This document shows positions 51,056 through 59,845 of a DNA stretch of 64,000 nt, piece after piece. A program made the position numbers and the translations under genes. Under the pieces are notes generated by a model that saw only the letters and a list, made by a program, of their open reading frames with translations, made no database searches and was not told the origin of the DNA. The first letter of the stretch is position 1. Each line of letters begins with the position of its first letter. Origin of the DNA: Candidatus Gallacutalibacter stercoravium (GTDB lineage: Bacteria; Bacillota; Clostridia; Oscillospirales; Acutalibacteraceae); the NCBI GenBank assembly GCA_018716975.1, contig DVJE01000025.1:1-64000 (forward strand), written 5' to 3'.

Positions 51056-52063
51056 TTACGCCCGATCCTTGCCCGCCTGTTCGGTGTATTCGCGCAGCAA
51101 CTTCATAAACACGCGGTAGGTATCCATATCCACATCCGGCGGCGTTTGGTGATCCACCGAAGGAATGTAGCCGCCCGAGCGGATAACGGGCAACAGCCGT
51201 TCAAATTCAGCCCGCATGGCGGCCTCGCCTTTGTGCATCACGGTTTTGTCAAAACCGCCAATCATCAGAAAGTCCGGGTAGGTTTGGCGTATACGGTTAA
51301 CGTCCACCCCAGCCATGCGCTCTAAGGGCAGCACGCCCTCGATGCCTGCTTGCAAAAACCAAGGAATTAACGGCTCTACAAAGCCGTCGGTATCGATAAA
51401 CACCTTGGTGCCGTGGCTGCGGATGATGGGCACCACCTGCTGGTAATAGGGCAGCATAAATTCGTCAAACTGCTCTTTTGAAAGCATGGGCCCGTGATTG
51501 TAAGACATATCTTCGGCAAAGGTCATAAAGCTGGGGGTAACCAATGAATAAATGACCTCCAGCGTGCGCTTATGGAAGTCGGCCAATTCCTGGTTCATGC
51601 GGTGCATGAGTTCAGGATAGTCGTAAAAGGCATAAAGGTGATCCTCAATGCCGAACAAGGTGCGCGGATACCAGAAAAACCCTTCTAAGGTAAACCAATA
51701 TGCAAACCCCTCGTCTCCATGCTCGCGCAAATGGGTGCGGATAGTCTTTTCCATTCTATCCAGCAGTTGATCGGTGTACAGATGGGGATGAATGGCTTCA
51801 TATTCTTCCTCATTGTGAATGATAGGCAGGCCGTGGCCAGGGGCTACGGGGCAGCCTTCGTCTCGGGGGGATTGCCAGAATTGGTGCAGTTTATCCTGCC
51901 CCCAATAGGCGTTGATTTCGTCGCCGCTTAGCTGCTGGGGCAGGCCCTCCTGCTTCCAGCGGTCAATGGTTAGGGTCCACCAGGTGGCCCACTCCACCAC
52001 TGGGGCGCGATCTAAGTCGGGTGAAAAATGAAGCAGTTTGTCAAAGCGTTCTTTGCTGGTCAT
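51056..52063 (-). CDS. Uroporphyrinogen decarboxylase-family protein (URO-D-like)
   Basis: 335 residues from the ATG at 52063 with GAAGGTG before it. The URO-D/methyltransferase TIM-barrel pattern is seen in LEGFFWYPRTLFGIEDHLYA, the acidic FAEDMSYNHGPMLSKEQFDE segment and the closing GGFDKTVM and GGYIPSVDHQTPPDV, as in MtaA/CmuA-like and uncharacterised gut URO-D proteins. No heme genes are adjacent, so a methyltransferase or sugar-linked role is more likely. It diverges from the GH42 gene across a shared promoter region. Confidence 0.8.
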   Translation of the reverse strand: MTSKERFDKLLHFSPDLDRAPVVEWATWWTLTIDRWKQEGLPQQLSGDEINAYWGQDKLHQFWQSPRDEGCPVAPGHGLPIIHNEEEYEAIHPHLYTDQLLDRMEKTIRTHLREHGDEGFAYWFTLEGFFWYPRTLFGIEDHLYAFYDYPELMHRMNQELADFHKRTLEVIYSLVTPSFMTFAEDMSYNHGPMLSKEQFDEFMLPYYQQVVPIIRSHGTKVFIDTDGFVEPLIPWFLQAGIEGVLPLERMAGVDVNRIRQTYPDFLMIGGFDKTVMHKGEAAMRAEFERLLPVIRSGGYIPSVDHQTPPDVDMDTYRVFMKLLREYTEQAGKDRA

Positions 52064-52173
52064 CACGGCACCTTCTTTTCGGTCTTTTTGTTTCGACGGC
52101 TTGACGGCTTGATAAAATGTATCCAAGGGGTGCTTTCTTTGGGTAAAAGTCACGTCCTTTTTTCAGTTTCATC

Positions 52174-52202
52174 ATTATAGAAGATGAAAATAAAAAACGC
52201 AA
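52174..52202 (-). promoter_or_regulatory. Sigma-A promoter of the URO-D-like gene
   Basis: Minus strand: TTGCGT (plus 52197-52202), 17-base spacer, TATAAT (plus 52174-52179). Confidence 0.65.
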
Positions 52203-52289
52203 TAGGTATTATGTGCTTTTTGTAAAAAACAGATGAGTGATATAGCGGGTTGCTTACAAACTTTTTTAGCCTGGGTTCGGGCCGCGCCC

Positions 52290-52318
52290 TTGTCCTTTGG
52301 CGCCGGGTGCGCTATACT
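52290..52318 (+). promoter_or_regulatory. Sigma-A promoter of the GH42 gene
   Basis: TTGTCC (52290-52295), 17-base spacer, TATACT (52313-52318), 45 bases before the TTG start. Confidence 0.65.
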
Positions 52319-52362
52319 TTTGCTAAATCTATCAACTATCAAACATAAAAGGGGGAAGCGCA

Positions 52363-54351
52363 TTGAAAGCTCACGCCGCTCACGTGCAGCCGCCCTATTT
52401 GGGGGTTGCCTACTATCCTGAGGATTGGCCCGAAAGCCAAATGGACTATGACATCGCCATGATGCAGAAGGCGGGCATAACGGTGGCTCGTATTGGGGAA
52501 TTTGCCTGGCACAAAATGGAACCCCGGCCGGGGGAATTTCATTTTGACTGGCTACACCAGGTGGTAAACCGCTTGGGGGATGCGGGCATCGCCGTGGTAA
52601 TGGGCACCCCCACCGCTACGCCGCCCATCTGGCTGCTAAAGCAGCACCCAGACGCGGCCCGGCAGAATGCCGAGGGGGTTAAAACCAGCCACGGCGGGCG
52701 GCGGCATTGCTGCTCTAACAATCCCCATTACCAAGAATACAGCATGCGGATCGTGCGGGCTATGGCCCAGGAGTTTGGGCAGGATCCCAATATCATCGGC
52801 TGGCAAATCGACAATGAAATTTATTGCGTGGAGGACGGTTGTTTTTGCCCCCACTGCCTAGAGGACTTTCACAACAAATTAAAAGAAAAGTTCGGCACCA
52901 TTGAAAACCTGAACCAAAGCTGGAATTTGAACCTTTTCAGCCAGTGGTATGATTCCTTTGAGGATGTGCCCGCCCCCCGGCACGCTTGGCACAACCCGCA
53001 TTTAAAGATGGAGTGGCTCATCCGCCAGAACGAAAGCCATGTAGAATTTGTAAAAATGCAGGCCGGTATTTTGCACCAATATACCACGGCGCCGGTGGGC
53101 ACCGACACGATGCCCCTAAACGGCATCAATTACCGAGAGCTGTTTTCTCACCTGGATATCGCCCAGTTTAATCACTACAATACCCCGCAAAACGTTTATT
53201 CCGCAGGGTTGTGGTTTGACTACCTGCGCACCTTTAAGCAGCGGCCTTTTTGGAACACCGAAACCGCCACCTGTTGGAACGGCTCGGTGTCTATCGGTCA
53301 ATCTATCAAGCCGGAGGGCTACAACTGCATCAATTCCTGGTTGCCCATCGCATTGGGGGGCGAGGCCAATATGTATTGGCTATGGCGCACCCATTGGGCG
53401 GGGCATGAGTTGATGCACGGCGCGGTGCTGGATTCCACCGGCCGCCCCATGCTCACCTTTGGCGAGGTGCAGCAGGTGGCCCAATCCTTTCAAAAGGCGG
53501 GGGCGTTCCTTCGGGATTCCAAAGTGTCCACCCAGGTGGCTATGCACTTTTCTCCTCTCAATTGGAATATGTTTTTGTCACAGTCGGTTTTGGATGATTT
53601 TCATTATCCCGAAGTATTCGACCGCAGCTTTTACAAGCCGGTAAACGACAGCGGCCTGCGCCCGGATGTGATTGACGCCGGGCAGGAACTTTCGGCTTAT
53701 AAGCTGATCTTTTCGCCTTTGGCCATGACGTTGCAAGAGCAGGGCCTGCCTGAACGGATTGCCCAATGGGTGCAAAACGGCGGCGTTTGGGTGGTGGGGC
53801 CCTTTTCCGACATCCGCACCGGCAACGGCACCCGTTACACCGAGGATTACTTCGGCATGCTAGAAAAGCTGACGGGCACAAAATGGCTTTACGGCGTGCC
53901 CGATCGGGAGCACCGGGTGGGCGTGCAGTGGCAAAACGGCGAGGCGTTTGCGGGCGACCAATGGTACGACGTATTTGAAGAAACGCCGGAGAACACCCTA
54001 GCTGTTTACACCAAGGGCCACAGCGCTTTGGTGGGTAAGGCGGCGGTGGTGAGCCGGCAGGTGGGCAAGGGCCGGGTGATTATTTTGGGCACGATTCCGT
54101 CGGCCCAGGATATGAAGCGGATTATCGCCCTAGCCTGCGATGATGCGGGGATAACCTTGCCCGATTGCGAGGGCAGCCTGTTTGTATCGCCCCGCAAAGG
54201 AGAAAGAAACGGTGTGATCCTTATTGAGTACGGTTATGCCCCGGCAGCCTATACCCTGCAAACCCCCATGAAAAACCTTTTAACCGGCGAGCTCTGCTCG
54301 GGCAAACTGCGCCTAGCCCCTTATGAAATAGCCGTGTTGGAAGAAGTTTAA
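52363..54351 (+). CDS. Beta-galactosidase, glycoside hydrolase family 42
   Basis: 662 residues, full length. The TIM barrel opens with YLGVAYYPEDWPESQMDYDI; the acid/base Glu is in GWQIDNEIYC and the nucleophile Glu in PFWNTETATCWNG. The zinc cluster of GH42 is present as CVEDGCFCPHC. A GATase-like trimerisation domain and a small beta domain (TLQTPMKNLLTGEL) follow. No signal peptide, so it acts in the cytosol on imported galactosides. The start is TTG at 52363 after AAGGGGGAAGC. The strong terminator at 54391 closes this single-gene unit. Confidence 0.95.
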   Translation: MKAHAAHVQPPYLGVAYYPEDWPESQMDYDIAMMQKAGITVARIGEFAWHKMEPRPGEFHFDWLHQVVNRLGDAGIAVVMGTPTATPPIWLLKQHPDAARQNAEGVKTSHGGRRHCCSNNPHYQEYSMRIVRAMAQEFGQDPNIIGWQIDNEIYCVEDGCFCPHCLEDFHNKLKEKFGTIENLNQSWNLNLFSQWYDSFEDVPAPRHAWHNPHLKMEWLIRQNESHVEFVKMQAGILHQYTTAPVGTDTMPLNGINYRELFSHLDIAQFNHYNTPQNVYSAGLWFDYLRTFKQRPFWNTETATCWNGSVSIGQSIKPEGYNCINSWLPIALGGEANMYWLWRTHWAGHELMHGAVLDSTGRPMLTFGEVQQVAQSFQKAGAFLRDSKVSTQVAMHFSPLNWNMFLSQSVLDDFHYPEVFDRSFYKPVNDSGLRPDVIDAGQELSAYKLIFSPLAMTLQEQGLPERIAQWVQNGGVWVVGPFSDIRTGNGTRYTEDYFGMLEKLTGTKWLYGVPDREHRVGVQWQNGEAFAGDQWYDVFEETPENTLAVYTKGHSALVGKAAVVSRQVGKGRVIILGTIPSAQDMKRIIALACDDAGITLPDCEGSLFVSPRKGERNGVILIEYGYAPAAYTLQTPMKNLLTGELCSGKLRLAPYEIAVLEEV

Positions 54352-54390
54352 ACCTTTTACATACAAAATTGGTTGTTAGCGCCGGCAAAT

Positions 54391-54429
54391 AAAACCGCCC
54401 ATGGTGTTCACTACACCATGGGCGGTTTT
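54391..54429. terminator. Bidirectional terminator after the GH42 gene
   Basis: AAAACCGCCCATGGTGT, short loop, ACACCATGGGCGGTTTT: a 17-bp perfect stem between convergent genes. Confidence 0.92.
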
Positions 54430-54502
54430 GCAATGCTGTTCATGCTGTTCATGCAGCTATTTTATTTATTTGTATAGGCCGGGAAAAAAAGACGGCAAAT
54501 GG

Positions 54503-55285
54503 TTATTCCCCCCGGTGCTGCCGGATGATGAAATACAATAAGGGGAACAAAAGGGCAAACGCCAAGCCCAAACAGGGGAAATAAATCTCTTGAGAAAGCA
54601 CGCCCACCGCCGGGTGGCTGCAAACGCACAGAGCGATGCACACAGCAAGCGCCACCGAGCACAGCAGAATAAAAAGCGGCTTGCGGTTAGAGGGGAGCTC
54701 CACCAGGTTTTCTGCTGTGCGCAGGCGTTCTAGGGCATACAGCAATTCCTCTTGCCGGGTGTACCCTTTTACCAGCAGATAGGTATGCCTGCCGAAGCTG
54801 CCGCTGGGGTGCCGGACACGGCACGTCAACGCATAGGCGTTGCGGTTTTCTTTGATATTTTCCACGGCCAGAATTTGGTTTTCTAGGCCTACAAGACCTT
54901 TTTCTTCGCCCAGATACCGGGCCAGAACACCGCCTTCCACCAGGCGGCGCACTACTTTTTGCGTTTGCAGGTAACCCCAAAGGCTTTTATGATAAGAGAT
55001 AAACTTGCGCGCATCCACGGCAAAAAGGCGGCCTTGGCCGTCTTGGCAAAAAATCAACGCGCCTTGCTGGGCCCGTCTACCGACTGCCAACGCCGCCCAC
55101 AGGGCGAAAAAGACAGCCAAAGCGCACCCGGCCAGGGAGATTGGCGCCACCGGCCAGCCCTGGCGCAGCGCCAACAAAGCAGCCCCCCCTGCCAAAACAA
55201 CGGCCAGCAGCACGCTGCCAATCAGCGGCAGCAGGATACTTGCCGCATAATGTCTGCTTGGCTGTTCCGGCGTCCAAATTTTCAT
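54503..55285 (-). CDS. Membrane protein of unknown function
   Basis: 260 residues. Two N-terminal helices (LLPLIGSVLLAVVLAGGAAL and ISLAGCALAVFFALWAALAV), a central soluble part of ~120 residues (FISYHKSLWGYLQTQKVVRR, ALTCRVRHPSGSF) and two C-terminal helices. The central part might carry a PH-like fold, but no family is recognised. It is convergent with GH42. GGGGAGATCGG precedes the ATG on the minus strand. Confidence 0.7.
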   Translation of the reverse strand: MKIWTPEQPSRHYAASILLPLIGSVLLAVVLAGGAALLALRQGWPVAPISLAGCALAVFFALWAALAVGRRAQQGALIFCQDGQGRLFAVDARKFISYHKSLWGYLQTQKVVRRLVEGGVLARYLGEEKGLVGLENQILAVENIKENRNAYALTCRVRHPSGSFGRHTYLLVKGYTRQEELLYALERLRTAENLVELPSNRKPLFILLCSVALAVCIALCVCSHPAVGVLSQEIYFPCLGLAFALLFPLLYFIIRQHRGE

Positions 55286-55428
55286 CCGATCTCCCCTCTA
55301 GCAGATAACTTTTTAGATGCCTGGTTTCGCGCCCGGCACGTTGAATAGATAAGCAAATCGGAAGCCGGCCCTTGATAGGGCAGGAGCGGGGCCGGCGGCG
55401 CTTCCATGCTTAATAGAAAAATATCAAT

Positions 55429-56622
55429 TTAGTTGGTGTAGTTATCAAAATAGCCCTGCACCAGCACGATGGGGGTGCCCTTGTCGCCGCTGCCCGAGGT
55501 CAAATCGCACAGTGAACCGATGAGATCGGTCAACCGCCGGGGGGTGGTGCCCTGTGATACCATATTGCCAACCAGGCTGTCGTCGGTCTTGTTGCGAATA
55601 TATTCGGAAACAGCCTCTTTTAGCTCGTTGCCGGAGAGAGCGGCAAAGTCGTTGTCGGCCAGGTATTTGAGCTTTATCTCGTTGGGAGTACCCTCCAGCC
55701 CATCGGTGTAAGCGGGGGAAACCACCGGATCGGCCAGCTCCCAAATTTTGCCCACCGGATCTTTAAAGGCCCCGTCGCCGTATACCATAACTTCCACATG
55801 GTTGCCTGTGCGCTCCCAAATAAGCTGCTGAATGCGCTGCACCACCGGCATGCAATCGCGGGGGAACAGCTTAACTTTATCCTCGGTGGCCTTGTTGCTG
55901 CCCAACAGGCCGTACTGCTCGTTGCAGCCGCTGCCGTCTACCGGCGCGTTTAAAATCTCATCCAACCCCAGCACCTTTTGCGCGCCGGCGGCCAGGAGTT
56001 TGCGCTTGGTTCTGGCGCGGGTGTGAATGTCGCAACACAGCACATTTTGCGCATAGGGCAGCACAGCGGTGCAATCGTTGGCCAACAAAATTTCACACTG
56101 GCAGCCGCAGCCCTCTATGAGCTCGCGGAAATAAGAGATATAATCCACGCCGGTAAATACATGCTTGCGGTAGCCGAAGAGGGAACGGTAGCGCTCCTCG
56201 GTAAGCACGTCGGTGTCGGGATGCACGCCCTTTTGTTCCACCTCGTCTTCGTCTATTAAGTGGTTGCCCACCTCGTCGGCGGGGTAGCTCAGCACCAGCA
56301 CGATTTTATCGGCCCCCATAGCGATGCCCTTTAAGCAAATAGAAAACCGGTTGCGGCTGGTGATGGGGAACACAACCCCCAAGGTGCCGCCGCCGAACTT
56401 GGCGCGCACATCCGCCGCAATTTGATCCACGGTGGCGTAGTTGCCCTGCGCCCGTGCCACCACCGCTTCGGTGACGGCGATCACATCTCTATCCCGCAGC
56501 GAAAAGCCTTCGCTTTGCGCCGCGTTTATTACGCTGTCGGCCACAATTTGGGCGATGTCGTCGCCCTCTCGAATAATGGGTGCGCGGATCCCGCGGGAGA
56601 CGGTTCCTACCAATCTTTCCAT
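55429..56622 (-). CDS. F420-0:L-glutamate ligase family protein (CofE-like)
   Basis: 397 residues from the ATG at 56622 with a GGTAGGGG site; the longer frame lacks one. The family signature is GVVFPITSRNRFSICLKGIA, the acidic EVMVYGDGAFKDPVGKIWEL and the DLIGSLCDLTSGSGDKGTP end. In archaea and actinobacteria the family adds glutamate to F420; the family also exists in Clostridia where F420 is not established. No other F420 genes are visible here, so the true substrate is open. The gene lies alone upstream of a convergently unrelated MBL-like gene. Confidence 0.82.
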   Translation of the reverse strand: MERLVGTVSRGIRAPIIREGDDIAQIVADSVINAAQSEGFSLRDRDVIAVTEAVVARAQGNYATVDQIAADVRAKFGGGTLGVVFPITSRNRFSICLKGIAMGADKIVLVLSYPADEVGNHLIDEDEVEQKGVHPDTDVLTEERYRSLFGYRKHVFTGVDYISYFRELIEGCGCQCEILLANDCTAVLPYAQNVLCCDIHTRARTKRKLLAAGAQKVLGLDEILNAPVDGSGCNEQYGLLGSNKATEDKVKLFPRDCMPVVQRIQQLIWERTGNHVEVMVYGDGAFKDPVGKIWELADPVVSPAYTDGLEGTPNEIKLKYLADNDFAALSGNELKEAVSEYIRNKTDDSLVGNMVSQGTTPRRLTDLIGSLCDLTSGSGDKGTPIVLVQGYFDNYTN

Positions 56623-56873
56623 AACAAAATCCCCTACCTTTCTTGTGTTTCCGCCCTGGCTGGGTGTTTTTTTGTCAAAATATGAGGCCATATTATTATA
56701 AAATAGTTTCACAGTAACGTCAATTAATTCTGTGCAACCGTCCAACAAAAAGTGCCAATCCCGGCCGGAAAGCAAGATTGCTTATAGGCTGCAGCCCGGC
56801 TATGTGTTACAATACAAAAAAAGCGGCGGCGCGCCGCAAAGACTGTGATAATTGTAAGAAGGGAAGGAAAGCC

Positions 56874-57467
56874 ATGGCAAAATTGTTGTATCAGGGGCAC
56901 GGCAGTTACCGCATCACCACCAGCGCGGGGGCGGTTATCTATGTGGATCCATATGCCGGAGAAGGTTACGATTTGCCCGCCGATCTGGTTTTGGTTACCC
57001 ACGATCATCACGATCACAATGTGATATCGCTGGTACCGCCAAAGGAAGGCTGCACGGTCATCACCCAAAAGGAGGCCTTAGCGGATGGGGTTTACCATAG
57101 CTTTTCTGTAGCCGGCGTAAAAATTGATGCGGTGCCCGCTTACAATTCCCATCACAAAAAGAGCGAGTGCGTGGGCTATGTGTTGGATTTGGGCGATGTG
57201 CGCCTGTATGCGTCGGGCGACACCTCCACCACTCAAGAGATGGAAACCCAGCTGCCGGGCTATTGCCTAGATTATGCTTTGCTGCCCATCGACGGGATTT
57301 ACAATATGAACGCCACTGAAGCAGTGCGCTGCGCCGAGCTCATTAAGGCCAAAAAGGTGATCCCCATTCATATGAAACCCGGCGCGTTGTTTGACCGTGT
57401 GATGGCCGAGTCGTTCCACGCGCCCAACCGGATGATTGTGGAGCCGGGCGAAGAAATTCAGCTGTAA
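56874..57467 (+). CDS. Metal-dependent hydrolase, UPF0173-like MBL fold
   Basis: 197 residues from the ATG at 56874 (GGGAAGGAAAGCC before it). The N-terminus LLYQGHGSYRITTSAGAVIY, then LVTHDHHDHN (HxHxDH) and AYNSHHKKSECVGYVL, YASGDTSTTQEM and IPIHMKPG show a complete two-metal MBL site as in the UPF0173 family. Substrate unknown. It is 36 bases upstream of the GH51 gene and probably cotranscribed with it. Confidence 0.85.
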   Translation: MAKLLYQGHGSYRITTSAGAVIYVDPYAGEGYDLPADLVLVTHDHHDHNVISLVPPKEGCTVITQKEALADGVYHSFSVAGVKIDAVPAYNSHHKKSECVGYVLDLGDVRLYASGDTSTTQEMETQLPGYCLDYALLPIDGIYNMNATEAVRCAELIKAKKVIPIHMKPGALFDRVMAESFHAPNRMIVEPGEEIQL

Positions 57468-57503
57468 GATACCGCAATATTAAAAATAGAAGGGATAGAA
57501 CTT

Positions 57504-59393
57504 ATGCGTTATAACATCGAAATACAAGCAACAAAGCCCATCGGCACGCCTAACCCCAACATGTGGGGCATCTTTTATGAAGAAATTAACCACGCAGGCG
57601 ACGGCGGCCTGTACGCCGAGCTGATACGCAACCGCAATTTTGCCGAATGCAACCTGCCAGAAGGCACCAGCTACTACAACGGCCAAGTACAAACAGCCCA
57701 GGGGCATGTGGAGAACTTTGATATTTCCGATCCCCTGCCCGGCTGGCGGCTGCACCGGGGCGAGAACTGCCTGGCGGTGATGGAGCGCACCGAAGAGGCG
57801 CCCCGCAACCCCGCCGTTGCCCAGCAGCTGGCCCTTACCGTGGTAAAATCCGGCGCGGGGGCGGTTATCACCAACGACGGCTATTGGGGAATCCCGGCCG
57901 GTAAAAAAGGCTACCACGGCTTTTTGATCGCCCGGGGCGAGGGAATCGGCACCCTGCGTTTGGGCCTGCGCCGCCGCAGCGGCGAAGTGCTGTGCAGCAC
58001 AGAGCTTTCGGTGGGATCCAACTTTGCAAAACAGGAATACCGGCTGATGTGCGCGGAGGAATGCGCCAAGGCGCAATTTTTCATCGAGGTGTGTCAAGAG
58101 GGGCGGCTGTTTATCGATTTTGTTTCGCTTTTCCCCGACGATACCTACGGTGGGCGCCCCTATGGCCTGCGCCGGGATTTGATGGATATGCTCAAGCAGC
58201 TGCACCCCGGATTTGTGCGCTTTCCCGGCGGTTGCGTGGTGGAAGGCATTAGCCTGCCAAACGCCATACACTGGAAGAACACCGTGGGCCCCATTGAGGA
58301 TAGGCCCGGCCATTGGGACTTGTGGCATTACCGCTGCACCGACGGGCTGGGTATGCACGAGTTTTTGCAGCTGTGCGAAGATTTGGGCGCCCAGGCTATG
58401 TATGTGGTTAATTGCGGCATGTCTTGCCAGGCGCGCAGCATGCAGCCCGGCACGCCGGATGAAGTGGAGCAATGGTTGCGCGACGCGCTGGACGGCATTG
58501 AATACTGCATTGGCTCCACCGATACCAAGTGGGGCGCTTTGCGGGCGCAAAACGGCCATCCGGCCCCCTTTGATTTAAAATATGTAGAAATCGGCAACGA
58601 AAACAGCGGCCCGGTGTACGAGGAACGCTATCATAAGTTTTATCAGGCCATCCATGCGGCATATCCGCAGCTGACCCTTATTGCCAATTGCCGGGTTGCC
58701 GGCGGTCCCAACGATATGGTGGACGATCATTATTACACCAAGCCCCAGCAGTTCCCGCAGCTGTTTGACCGGTACGACGAACAGGAGCCAGGCGTGGGAT
58801 CTATCTATGTGGGAGAATACGCCTGCAACCAGGATGTGGGCTACGGCAACCTGCTCTCCGCCGTGTCGGAAGCGGCTTTTATGGTGGGGATGGAGCGCAA
58901 TTGTGATAAAGTTCGCATTGCTTCTTACGCGCCTCTGTTTTGTAATGTGAACGATCGCACCTGGCCGGTGAACCTGATAAACTTTGACAACCGCCGGGTG
59001 TTCGGCCTGCCTTCTTATTACGTGCAGCAGCTGTTTGCCCTGCACCGCCCGCAGACCGTGGTGCAGGCTACGCCCACCTGCGGCAGCAACGACTCTCGTT
59101 TGTTTGTAACCGCAGGCATTGGGCAAGACGGCGATATGATTATCAAAGCGGCCTGCTACGGGCAAGCGGATATCACGGCCCAAATCTGCGTGGAAGGCTT
59201 CTCTTTGGGCGGCGAGGCGGAGCAGTATACCGTGGCCGGCGGCTGCGGTGAAGACACCAACACGCTGGACGATCCCCAGGCGGTTTGCGCCCGGCGGGCA
59301 GTGGTGCCCATTGACGGCAACAGCTTTGCCCACACCTTCCCGGCTTGCTCGGTTACGGTGCTGCGCATTCCGGCGGCGCGCGGCTCCTTCTAA
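57504..59393 (+). CDS. Alpha-L-arabinofuranosidase, glycoside hydrolase family 51
   Basis: 629 residues. Landmarks are MWGIFYEEINHAGDGGLYAE, the FPGGCVVEGISLPNAIHWKN segment, the acid/base Glu in YVEIGNENSGPVYEERY and the nucleophile Glu in SIYVGEYACNQDVGYGN. A beta-sandwich domain at the C-terminus (TAQICVEGFSLGGEAEQYTV) is typical. It removes arabinofuranosyl side chains from imported arabino-oligosaccharides; no signal peptide is seen. AGAAGGGATAGAACTT precedes the ATG. Together with the GH42 gene it points to plant-glycan use. Confidence 0.94.
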   Translation: MRYNIEIQATKPIGTPNPNMWGIFYEEINHAGDGGLYAELIRNRNFAECNLPEGTSYYNGQVQTAQGHVENFDISDPLPGWRLHRGENCLAVMERTEEAPRNPAVAQQLALTVVKSGAGAVITNDGYWGIPAGKKGYHGFLIARGEGIGTLRLGLRRRSGEVLCSTELSVGSNFAKQEYRLMCAEECAKAQFFIEVCQEGRLFIDFVSLFPDDTYGGRPYGLRRDLMDMLKQLHPGFVRFPGGCVVEGISLPNAIHWKNTVGPIEDRPGHWDLWHYRCTDGLGMHEFLQLCEDLGAQAMYVVNCGMSCQARSMQPGTPDEVEQWLRDALDGIEYCIGSTDTKWGALRAQNGHPAPFDLKYVEIGNENSGPVYEERYHKFYQAIHAAYPQLTLIANCRVAGGPNDMVDDHYYTKPQQFPQLFDRYDEQEPGVGSIYVGEYACNQDVGYGNLLSAVSEAAFMVGMERNCDKVRIASYAPLFCNVNDRTWPVNLINFDNRRVFGLPSYYVQQLFALHRPQTVVQATPTCGSNDSRLFVTAGIGQDGDMIIKAACYGQADITAQICVEGFSLGGEAEQYTVAGGCGEDTNTLDDPQAVCARRAVVPIDGNSFAHTFPACSVTVLRIPAARGSF

Positions 59394-59447
59394 AGCCTTT
59401 TGTCCGCTTGCGGGTTAGAGCAAAAAGCAATTTATTAATCCAGAACG

Positions 59448-59485
59448 TCAACGGCCGCAACCGAGAGGTTGTGGCCGTTTTTCTC
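59448..59485 (+). terminator. Terminator after the GH51 gene
   Basis: AACGGCCGCAACC, loop GAGA, GGTTGTGGCCGTTTTTC. The stretch 59486-59790 shows nothing gene-like. Confidence 0.85.
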
Positions 59486-59793
59486 GGCTTTCGACCAGAT
59501 CTCTTAGCCAAACCACAAGGGAAAATACAGCTTATACACAAAGCAATGCCCTGCCCATCGTCAGGTTAGGGGTAAAGAGCCCGGGTAGGGGCAGCCTATC
59601 AGTTCACCGGCGCTTTGATAAGGGCGTTTGCCATTTTGCTCAAGTAGGAAGCAGCGCGCCCCTCCTAAAAACTTGCACGCAGAAAATAGGGCTTTGCTTT
59701 TACAGCGTTCGCGTCCCGTATCCTAAGAAAGCGGTTTTTATTCTGTTATGGGTAAGGCTGGCTTGCTGGGAAAGAGGCAGCTTGCCCAACATA

Positions 59794-59822
59794 GTGACAG
59801 TGCAACCGTTGTGGGCTATAAT
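59794..59822 (+). promoter_or_regulatory. Sigma-A promoter of the ClC gene
   Basis: GTGACA (59794-59799), 17-base spacer, TATAAT (59817-59822). Transcription would begin near 59829, which favours the GTG at 59846 over the ATG at 59831. Confidence 0.7.
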
Positions 59823-59845
59823 AAGGAAGAATGGAGGGGATCTTT

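Noticed and set aside
55429-56775. Longer 448-codon start of the F420-ligase-like gene
   Set aside because: The extra 51 residues are hydrophobic and unlike the family, with no ribosome site; the ATG at 56622 fits the family start.
57480-58559. 359-codon minus-strand frame opposite the GH51 gene
   Set aside because: Shadow of a catalytic-motif-bearing glycosidase; no motif in the antisense reading.
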